Shown: piece after piece, positions 6,612 to 11,314 of the stretch | Layout of the letters: each line of letters begins with the position of its first letter | Position numbering within the stretch: position 1 is the stretch's first letter | Assembly (NCBI GenBank): GCA_046760705.1 | Contig: JBHIER010000063.1 | Coordinates: forward strand, 1 to 11,314 | Direction: 5' to 3' | Origin: JBHIER01 sp046760705 [NCBI: bacterium] | GTDB taxonomy: Bacteria; JBHIER01; G020348925 | DNA: 11,314 bases | Notes under the pieces: generated by a model | What the model was told of the DNA's origin: nothing | The model's database searches: none | The model's input: only the letters and a program-made list of their open reading frames with translations | Made by a program: the position numbers and the translations under genes

Positions 6612-8366
6612 TTATGTAAAAATATCTCTGTTCGGCACCTCGGTGAGGGCCAGCTCCTCGGCCTTTCTCCTCTCCTCGATCATCTTTTGCACGGTGGGGA
6701 CCAGGTCCGACTGCCCCACCCGCACGGCCGTCTTCTCCTGGCGGGGCTTTAGTTCCATCTTCCCCTCCTTCAGGCTCCGGGCGCCAACGGTGATGCGGAA
6801 GGGAAGACCGATGAGATCGGCGTCTTTGAACTTCTTTCCAGGGCTCTCCAGGCGGTCGTCGATGAGCACTTCGAACCCATGTTCTTGCAACTGGGAATAG
6901 AGTTGCTCGGCCACGGCCCGGACCTCCTCGTCTGTTCTGTCGACCGGGAGGACGTGAATCTGATAAGGAGCGATGTTGAGCGGCCAGATGATGCCGTCCT
7001 CGTCGTGGTTCTGCTCGATGGCTGCGGCCACAATTCGTTCCAATCCGATGCCGTAGCTGCCCATGACAATGGGCCGTTTCTGGCCGTGGGTATCCAGAAA
7101 AGCTGCCCCCAAGCTCTCAGAGTATTTGGTTCCCAACTTGAAGATATGGCCCAGCTCAATGGCCGGCACAATCTGCAGGGAGTGGCCGCACCTCAGGCAG
7201 GTTTCGCCCTCCTTCACATGGCGCAGATCCTCGTACTGTTCGAGCTCGAAGTCCCTCTCCGGTGTGAGGCCAGCCAGGTGGTAGTCATCCTCGTTTGCCC
7301 CGGTGATGATCCCGGTTTGGCCCTTCAGCGCGTCGTCGGCGATGATGGTCACCCCCTTCAGTCCCACCGGCCCCAAAAATCCCAGGTTGGCTCCGGTGAT
7401 GGTCAGGGCCTCCTCCGGTTCGGCCGGCCTGAAGGTGGACCCCATCACCGCCGCCAGCTTCGACTCGTTCAGCTCGTGGTCCCCGCGAACAAGGACCATC
7501 ACCGGTCGCTCGTCGATGATGTAAAGAAGCGACTTCATCAGGTTCTCCGGCTGGCATCGGAGGAAAGCCGAAACCTCGGCGATGGTTCGCTTGCCGGGAG
7601 TGTGAACTCTGCGGGGCGTTTTTTGAACCCACGGCCTTGCCGGGTGCGGAACCGATCGGGCCACTTCCATATTGGCGGCGTAGTCACACTTGGAGCAGCG
7701 GACGACCGCATCCTCGCCGGCTTCAGTGGGAGCCATAAACTCCTCGGACTCGGAGCCCCCCATGAGGCCGCTGCTGGCCTCGACGACGAAAAATTTGAGG
7801 CCACACCGCAGAAAGATGCGGGCATAGGCCTCCCTGTGGCGCTGATAAGCACCATCGAGGCCGGCCTGCTCAGCGTCCAGACTGTAGGAGTCCTTCATAA
7901 TGAACGCCCGGCCCCTGAGAACCCCGGAGCGCGGCCGAAACTCGTCCCGATGCTTAATCTGAATCTGGTACCACAACTGGGGCATGTCCCGAAAGGAACG
8001 GATGGATGCGCCGGCGATCTCGGCAATGATCTCCTCGTGCGTGGGGGCCAAGCACAGCTCTCTGTTCTTCCGGTCCCTCAATGTGAAGATGAGTTGGCCG
8101 AACTGGTCGAGGCGACCGGTCTGCTGCCACAACTCTTTCGGGCTCAGAGTGGGTAGCGAGAATTCTTGGCCGCCGATGCGGTCCATCTCTTCCCGGACGA
8201 TCTGGGCCGCCTTTCTCAAGGCCCGCCATCCCAGAGGCAAGTACGAGTACACCCCGGCCACGAGGGGCCTCATCAACCCGGCCCGAAGCATGAGCCGGTG
8301 GCTGGCCACCTCGGCGCCGGCCGGCGTCTCCTTCAGTGTCGGAATAAAAGCCTGCGAAAACCTCAC
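6612..8366 (-). CDS. proS: Prolyl-tRNA synthetase, bacterial type with editing insertion
   Basis: ProS is a class II synthetase that joins proline to tRNA-Pro. The 584-aa protein begins MRFSQAFIPTLKETP and has the catalytic motifs: motif 2 around RDEFRPRSGVLRGRAF at about residues 140-155 and motif 3 GSYGIGLERIV at about 436-446. Between them lies the INS editing domain (about 220-400) that clears Ala-tRNA-Pro. Two CxxC pairs flank it (about 224/227 and 390/393), a possible zinc site seen in some bacterial ProS. The C-terminal anticodon-binding domain begins near IAPYQIHVLPV. I chose GTG at 8366 because GGGAGAGG lies 5 nt upstream and the N-terminus fits the family; an in-frame TTG at 8381 lacks such a site. 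The tRNA-Arg gene lies 31 nt upstream with no terminator between, so the two are probably co-transcribed. Confidence 0.97.
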   Translation of the reverse strand: MRFSQAFIPTLKETPAGAEVASHRLMLRAGLMRPLVAGVYSYLPLGWRALRKAAQIVREEMDRIGGQEFSLPTLSPKELWQQTGRLDQFGQLIFTLRDRKNRELCLAPTHEEIIAEIAGASIRSFRDMPQLWYQIQIKHRDEFRPRSGVLRGRAFIMKDSYSLDAEQAGLDGAYQRHREAYARIFLRCGLKFFVVEASSGLMGGSESEEFMAPTEAGEDAVVRCSKCDYAANMEVARSVPHPARPWVQKTPRRVHTPGKRTIAEVSAFLRCQPENLMKSLLYIIDERPVMVLVRGDHELNESKLAAVMGSTFRPAEPEEALTITGANLGFLGPVGLKGVTIIADDALKGQTGIITGANEDDYHLAGLTPERDFELEQYEDLRHVKEGETCLRCGHSLQIVPAIELGHIFKLGTKYSESLGAAFLDTHGQKRPIVMGSYGIGLERIVAAAIEQNHDEDGIIWPLNIAPYQIHVLPVDRTDEEVRAVAEQLYSQLQEHGFEVLIDDRLESPGKKFKDADLIGLPFRITVGARSLKEGKMELKPRQEKTAVRVGQSDLVPTVQKMIEERRKAEELALTEVPNRDIFT

Positions 8367-8397
8367 GTGTGCCTCTCCCAATCCATAGATATAAAAA

Positions 8398-8475
8398 TGG
8401 TACGCCAGAGAGGATTCGAACCTCCGACCTACGGATCCGGAGTCCGTCGCTCTATCCAGACTGAGCTACTGGCGC
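8398..8475 (-). tRNA. tRNA-Arg, anticodon CCG, with encoded CCA
   Basis: The minus strand folds into a full cloverleaf. The acceptor GCGCCAG pairs with CTGGCGT (G1-U72 wobble), the D-stem is GCTC/GAGC, and the anticodon stem ACGGA/TCCGT encloses the loop CTCCGGA. The T arm is GGAGG-TTCGAAT-CCTCT, followed by discriminator A and an encoded CCA. The anticodon CCG (plus-strand positions 8438-8440) reads the arginine codon CGG. It lies a few nucleotides after its promoter's predicted start and directly before proS. Confidence 0.96.
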
Positions 8476-8483
8476 ACCTGGAT

Positions 8484-8519
8484 AAAATATAAGGTACAAA
8501 AACCGAGGGGGATTGTCAA
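8484..8519 (-). promoter_or_regulatory. Promoter of the tRNA-Arg/proS unit
   Basis: On the minus strand a perfect TTGACA (8519-8514) is followed after 17 nt by TACCTT (8496-8491), then an AT-rich ATATTTTAT stretch. The expected start near 8484 leaves a leader of about 9 nt before the tRNA, typical for a tRNA promoter. The -10 matches consensus at only three positions, including the key TA...T. Confidence 0.7.
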
Positions 8520-8633
8520 GAACTAAATTGAAAATGATGAGACCAGCCCAGGGCTTGACGCCAGACAGCATGCTGGTGAGAGAAGCCTGAAGGGCCGACG
8601 GTTGCAGTTTCTGCCGGTTCGCGAGAAAATGTG
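8520..8633. other. Gap between divergent promoters
   Basis: This stretch separates the minus-strand tRNA/proS promoter from the plus-strand promoter of the inositol-type transferase gene. I see no supported gene in it. It holds a small inverted repeat (CCAG...CTGG around 8571-8586) and short open frames without ribosome-binding sites. It could contain operators for either promoter, but nothing identifies one. Confidence 0.4.
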
Positions 8634-8669
8634 TTGACAAAAGGGCCTGAATGTATTATATTAAGATGA
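8634..8669 (+). promoter_or_regulatory. Strong sigma-70-type promoter for the plus-strand genes
   Basis: TTGACA (8634-8639) and TATATT (8657-8662) are separated by exactly 17 nt, a near-consensus promoter. The predicted start is near 8669. The first well-supported gene begins at 8867, so the transcript would have a leader of about 190 to 200 nt with visible secondary structure. Confidence 0.75.
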
Positions 8670-8733
8670 TCTTCCGGTGTAAGGAATATTGAATTTTGAG
8701 GTGGCTTGAAGATGCGATCTGCAGGGAGACGGA

Positions 8734-8784
8734 ATGAAAGATCTGCGCCGGCGATTCGGTTCCCTGCTGGAGAGCAGGGGTTGA
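8734..8784 (+). CDS. Possible 16-residue leader peptide with three consecutive Arg
   Basis: A short frame in the leader reads MKDLRRRFGSLLESRG. It is preceded by GGGAG five nucleotides before its ATG, an acceptable ribosome-binding site. The codons CGC, CGG and CGA at 8746-8754 encode three arginines in a row. The frame covers the 5' arms of both main inverted repeats of the leader, so translating it would disturb that folding. It may be chance: the frame is short, I recognise no homologue, and there is no obvious downstream terminator for it to control. Confidence 0.3.
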   Translation: MKDLRRRFGSLLESRG

Positions 8785-8815
8785 TCTCAGATAGATCGAG
8801 GAACTGTCGCAGATC
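8740..8815 (+). promoter_or_regulatory. Structured 5' leader region
   Basis: GATCTGCG (8740-8747) is complementary to CGCAGATC (8808-8815) and would close a domain of about 76 nt. Inside it, CCCTGCT and AGCAGGG (8762-8768 and 8773-8779) form a 7-bp hairpin with a GGAG loop. A weaker GATC...GATC pair lies at 8783-8797. GGTTCC (8758-8763) can alternatively pair with GGAACT (8800-8805), so mutually exclusive folds are possible. I do not recognise a known riboswitch class. Confidence 0.4.
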
Positions 8816-8843
8816 CACTACTTAAATGATTTTTGACTTTGGT

Positions 8844-8860
8844 CATCACAGGAGGTGATG
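8844..8860 (+). promoter_or_regulatory. Shine-Dalgarno inside a hairpin loop
   Basis: CATCAC (8844-8849) and GTGATG (8855-8860) form a 6-bp stem whose 5-nt loop is AGGAG, the core of the ribosome-binding site AGGAGGTGAT. The site belongs to the gene whose preferred start is ATG at 8867. Part of the symmetry follows from the extended Shine-Dalgarno sequence, so a regulatory role is only a suggestion. Confidence 0.5.
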
Positions 8861-8866
8861 CGCGAT

Positions 8867-10198
8867 ATGCAAGCATTGATTCTTGCTGCGGGGAAGGGGG
8901 ACAGACTCAGCAATCACTTCTCTCCAAAGCCATTAATTCCGATTTTCGGTCTACCTCTCCTCGAAAGAATCATATTGACAGCTAAACTTGCTGGCATCCG
9001 CGATTTTAAGGTTGTGGTCGGCTATAAAGCCGAACAAATCAAAAAGGAAATGGGCAATGGGGAGAAGCTCGGTGTCCACATCGAATATATTTTCAATCCG
9101 GAGTGGGAAAAGGGCAACGGGGTCTCGGTACTGAAAGCGAAGGGGTCCGTGCAAGGCAAATTTCTCCTGCTCATGTCCGACCATCTGTTTGACCAATCAA
9201 TTTTGAAGGAACTTTTGCAGACTAAACTCGAAAACGATTCCTGTATCCTTTGTGTAGATAGAGACCTCAGAGGTACCCATTTTTCGATCGACGATGCGAC
9301 CAAAGTGAAGATCGGCCAAGGCAAAGTCACGTCTATTGGAAAAGAATTGACCGATTATGATGCCATCGACACTGGGATCTTTTTGTGCACTCCTGTCCTT
9401 TTCGACGCTCTGGAAAAGATCGTATCTCGGAGCAAGTGTAGCCTCTCCGCTGTCAATCGGCTCTTGGCCGAGCGAGGCCGCTTGAACGTATTAGATGTGA
9501 CCGGCCATTTCTGGGTCGACGTTGACGATAATAATGCTCTTCGGAAAGCCCAAGATATTCTCATTCACAATCTATTGAAACCCACAGATGGGCCGATTTC
9601 AAAAGTTGTGAACCGAAGATTTTCCATCAGAATATCGGCTTATCTGGCCCGCTACAACATTTCGCCCAATTCTCTCACCCTGATCAGTTTCGGTTTGGCC
9701 ATCTTGTCTGCACTCTTCTTTTTCCTGGGTGGATATGGCAAGATGGTTATCGCCGGCATTGTGGCGCAGCTCTCTTCGATCGTTGATGGCTGTGACGGTG
9801 AGATCGCTCGCCTAAAATTCAAATCCAGCTCCTTTGGAGAATGGTTTGACAGGATTTTGGACCGATACGCGGATGGGCTGATTATCCTTGGTATGACCCA
9901 CGCAGCCTGGCTTTCTACCACAAACGGACTGGTTTGGCTGGCCGGTTTCTTTGCTCTCATCGGTACATTTATGAATAGTTACACGGCCATTCCCTACGAT
10001 CAAATCTTACAGACGAATCTCCTGCCCCATAGAGCGATGAGATTAGGACGGGATGTCAGGTTGTTCGTTGTATTCTTGGGGGCGTTATTCAACCAGCTAC
10101 TTTTTACACTCATCATATTAGCCGTTGTAACAAATTTTGAAATTTTGAGGAGACTCATTGTCCTGAGACATGAGTACCAATTTGATGCCAGACATTGA
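8867..10198 (+). CDS. Fused nucleotidyltransferase/CDP-alcohol phosphatidyltransferase, like IPCT/DIPP synthase
   Basis: The 443-aa protein joins two enzyme domains. Residues 1-235 form a sugar-phosphate nucleotidyltransferase: MQALILAAGKGDRL is the nucleotide-binding loop, PKPLIPIFG at about 20-28 follows, and SDH near 104 is a likely metal site. Residues 245-435 form a membrane CDP-alcohol phosphatidyltransferase with the full signature DG..AR-x8-G-x3-D-x3-D (D310, G311, A314, R315, G324, D328, D332) and about four to five hydrophobic segments. This fusion is known from inositol-1-phosphate cytidylyltransferase/di-myo-inositol-phosphate-phosphate synthase of thermophiles. The first domain would make CDP-inositol and the second transfer phospho-inositol to an acceptor. 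The true alcohol and acceptor cannot be read from sequence; a CDP-activated polar lipid headgroup is an alternative. ATG 8867 is preferred over GTG 8855 and ATG 8858, which lie on or against the Shine-Dalgarno. Confidence 0.85.
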   Translation: MQALILAAGKGDRLSNHFSPKPLIPIFGLPLLERIILTAKLAGIRDFKVVVGYKAEQIKKEMGNGEKLGVHIEYIFNPEWEKGNGVSVLKAKGSVQGKFLLLMSDHLFDQSILKELLQTKLENDSCILCVDRDLRGTHFSIDDATKVKIGQGKVTSIGKELTDYDAIDTGIFLCTPVLFDALEKIVSRSKCSLSAVNRLLAERGRLNVLDVTGHFWVDVDDNNALRKAQDILIHNLLKPTDGPISKVVNRRFSIRISAYLARYNISPNSLTLISFGLAILSALFFFLGGYGKMVIAGIVAQLSSIVDGCDGEIARLKFKSSSFGEWFDRILDRYADGLIILGMTHAAWLSTTNGLVWLAGFFALIGTFMNSYTAIPYDQILQTNLLPHRAMRLGRDVRLFVVFLGALFNQLLFTLIILAVVTNFEILRRLIVLRHEYQFDARH

Positions 10199-10745
10199 AC
10201 AAGAGATCGAACAGATTCTTTCTCATTCTCCTGTTCCGGAAGATCATCTCCACGGGAAAGGAGTTAAGGAATGGGTTCTGAGGTTGAAACCGGAGGCGGA
10301 TTTGGCCCTTCAGATTGCGGCGCTGGCTCATGATATTGAACGGGCATTGCCTGAGAAGAAGGTCTGTCGAGAAAATTATGAAGATTATGATGCCTTCAAG
10401 CAGGCCCACGCTCAAAATAGCGCCCGAATTGTCACCGATATTTTGAGTAAGTATCCATTGAACGCAAAATTGAAAAGAAGGGTGGCCTATCTAATTGAAC
10501 ATCACGAGGTGGGCCCTGATAATGACTCTGATCTTTCTGTTTTGAAGGAGGCGGACAGCCTCTCTTTCTTCGAGACAAACTTGCCTCACTACTTTCTTAG
10601 AGAGGGTGAAGAGGAAACGCTTTTTCGCATGAGATGGGGGTATGAGCGATTGTCAGAACAGGCCAGAGAGCGGGTCAGGAAATGGAGATACGAAAGTGAC
10701 ATCCTGAACAGAATTTTCAGGATGTGTATATCTTCGTTTCGATAA
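10170..10745 (+). CDS. HD-like protein, resembling DUF4202
   Basis: This 191-aa cytoplasmic-type protein has the spacing of an HD-superfamily metal-dependent phosphohydrolase. It shows H26/H28 in EDHLHG, the HD pair in ALAHDIERAL (H54, D55), H80 in KQAHAQ, H111/H112 in IEHHEVG, and a late aspartate in LKEADSLSFFE (D129). The stretch VKEWVLRLKPEADLALQIAALAHDIER resembles what I remember of the DUF4202 family; I cannot verify that here. No signal peptide or membrane segment is visible. The start ATG lies 29 nt inside the transferase gene, so the two are very likely co-expressed and perhaps translationally coupled; an in-frame ATG at 10185 is an alternative. Its substrate is unknown. Its position suggests it acts on a phosphorylated product or intermediate of the transferase, but this is inference. 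Confidence 0.75.
   Translation: MSTNLMPDIEQEIEQILSHSPVPEDHLHGKGVKEWVLRLKPEADLALQIAALAHDIERALPEKKVCRENYEDYDAFKQAHAQNSARIVTDILSKYPLNAKLKRRVAYLIEHHEVGPDNDSDLSVLKEADSLSFFETNLPHYFLREGEEETLFRMRWGYERLSEQARERVRKWRYESDILNRIFRMCISSFR
10699..10725 (+). repeat. Perfect 10-bp inverted repeat at the end of the HD-like gene
   Basis: ACATCCTGAA (10699-10708) and TTCAGGATGT (10716-10725) are perfect reverse complements around a 7-nt spacer. The repeat overlaps the last codons of the HD-like gene and the first codon of the radical SAM remnant. It lacks a T tract, so it is not a standard intrinsic terminator. Confidence 0.7.
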
Positions 10746-10924
10746 TCGTTCTGTTGATCTATCCTGAGTTTCCGGATACGTTCTGGAGTTTCAAGCACGC
10801 CCTTAAATTCATACGCAAAGAGGCCGTCGTGGTCGGGGGACCGCTCTTCACCAGCGACCTGACATCCGGAAGTCTCCGGCTCCCCTGTGGGAACTGGCGG
10901 ACTTGGACCGGTACGCTTCGATGA
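10724..10924 (+). pseudogene. Remnant of the N-terminal part of a B12-binding-type radical SAM gene
   Basis: This frame reads VLLIYPEFPDTFWSFKHALKF at about residues 9-29, the N-terminal hallmark of a family of B12-binding-domain radical SAM proteins (those with a C-terminal DUF4070). Without the usual intervening part it then continues with VVVGGPLFTSD, a motif that in intact proteins lies well over 50 residues further on. Directly after this block, homology continues in another frame (see the next entry), and the original frame ends at a stop at 10922-10924. The likely explanation is two deletions, the first in frame. The family assignment comes from remembered motifs, so the missing length is approximate. 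A true short peptide is unlikely. The start overlaps the end of the HD-like gene by 22 nt. Confidence 0.7.
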
Positions 10925-11314
10925 GCATTCAGTTCTCCCGAGGGTGCCCCTACAATTGCGAGTTCTGTAACGTGACAACATTATTTGGTCACGGTGTACG
11001 TATCAAAACCTCCGATCAGATCATCGCCGAGTTGGACAATCTCTATGAACTGGGGTGGCGCAAACACATCTTCTTCGTGGACGACAACTTCATTGGGAAT
11101 AGAAGATTTCTCAAGAGGGAACTGTTGCCTGCGCTCATCAAATGGCAGAAAAAGAAGGGAGACATACCGTTCAACACTGGGGTCCCCATCGATCTGGCCG
11201 ACGACGAGGAATTGCTGAGAGAATCTTTCCTCAAAGCTCGTCTCTATTTCATGGAGGAGCTGTTTGTACAAGTTTATCGGAACGAGATCTATGATTCTGC
11301 GAGCTTAGTACTGA
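10858..11314 (+). pseudogene. Radical SAM core of the same broken gene, open at the right edge
   Basis: This is the continuation of the remnant in a different frame. It starts PDIRKSPAPLWELADLDRY, then has the radical SAM cluster motif in SRGCPYNCEFCNVTTLFG (C-x3-C-x2-C, which binds the 4Fe-4S cluster). FFVDDNFIGN, LLPALIKWQKKKG and IDLADDEELL follow. After about 11215 the sequence no longer resembles the family as I know it, suggesting a further rearrangement. The frame stays open to the window edge. A gene caller might start a protein at ATG 10921, giving MSIQFSRGCPYNCEFC with the cluster motif intact but no N-terminal B12-binding domain. I see no convincing ribosome-binding site there. I therefore read it as part of a decayed gene rather than a functional short enzyme. 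Confidence 0.7.

Noticed and set aside
6879-8156. Long open frame of 425 codons on the plus strand
   Set aside because: It is antisense to proS, whose motifs are complete; no ribosome-binding site or recognisable domain.
8534-8590. Short plus-strand frame starting MMRPAQG
   Set aside because: No ribosome-binding site and it lies upstream of the only visible plus-strand promoter.
8452-8640. Minus-strand open frame of 62 codons ending in the tRNA gene
   Set aside because: It runs through the tRNA promoter into the tRNA; a common spurious call.
8666-8692. Nine-codon frame MIFRCKEY at the predicted transcription start
   Set aside because: Its ATG lies at or before the predicted start, with no ribosome-binding site; it would require leaderless translation.
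8516-8818. Minus-strand open frame of 100 codons in the intergenic region
   Set aside because: It overlaps the plus-strand promoter and leader, has no Shine-Dalgarno, and its composition does not look like protein.
10699-10725. Inverted repeat as an intrinsic terminator of the HD-like gene
   Set aside because: The stem is followed by GTATATCTTCG rather than a T run.
1-11314. CRISPR arrays, insertion sequences, transposase genes, prophage or attachment sites
   Set aside because: No regularly spaced direct repeats, no transposase or integrase motifs, and no terminal inverted repeats with target duplications were seen.

Overview
The window is a stretch of chromosome from a bacterium that I cannot place to phylum. 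It is moderately GC-rich by eye, uses GTG and TTG start codons often, and has recognisable sigma-70-type promoters. Most of it (1 to about 8520) is a minus-strand housekeeping block: tRNA-Arg(CCG), proS, rimP, nusA, rnpM (ylxR), infB, a ylxP/DUF503 gene, rbfA, truB and ribF. This is the conserved bacterial transcription/translation cluster. The genes are tightly packed: rnpM overlaps nusA by ATGA, ribF overlaps truB by GTGA, and the other gaps are 4 to 37 nt. The L7Ae-type gene (ylxQ) that many bacteria carry between rnpM and infB is absent. ribF runs off the left edge after about 213 codons.

Two transcription units are visible on the minus strand. A TTGACA-17-TACCTT promoter sits just upstream of the tRNA, which appears to be co-transcribed with proS. 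After proS lies an intrinsic terminator with an 8-bp stem, a TGGT loop and a T run. A second promoter-like element (TTGCTT-17-TATATT) lies between the end of proS and this terminator. Any transcript starting there towards rimP-nusA-infB would meet the terminator almost at once, which resembles an attenuator.

From about 8630 rightwards the plus strand carries accessory genes. A near-consensus promoter (TTGACA-17-TATATT) drives a leader of about 190 nt. The leader holds inverted repeats, a 16-codon leader-peptide candidate with three consecutive Arg codons, and a Shine-Dalgarno placed in the loop of a small hairpin. Next comes a fused nucleotidyltransferase/CDP-alcohol phosphatidyltransferase of the inositol-1-phosphate cytidylyltransferase/di-inositol-phosphate-phosphate synthase type. 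A small HD-like protein overlaps it by 29 nt.

The right end holds what looks like a decayed B12-binding-type radical SAM gene. Its recognisable N-terminal, mid and radical SAM blocks are brought together by two apparent internal deletions, one of which changes frame. It continues past the right edge.

The housekeeping genes make, charge and use tRNA, mature the small ribosomal subunit, and control elongation and initiation. The plus-strand pair may make a phospho-inositol or related polar compound, but the substrate is inferred from domain architecture only.
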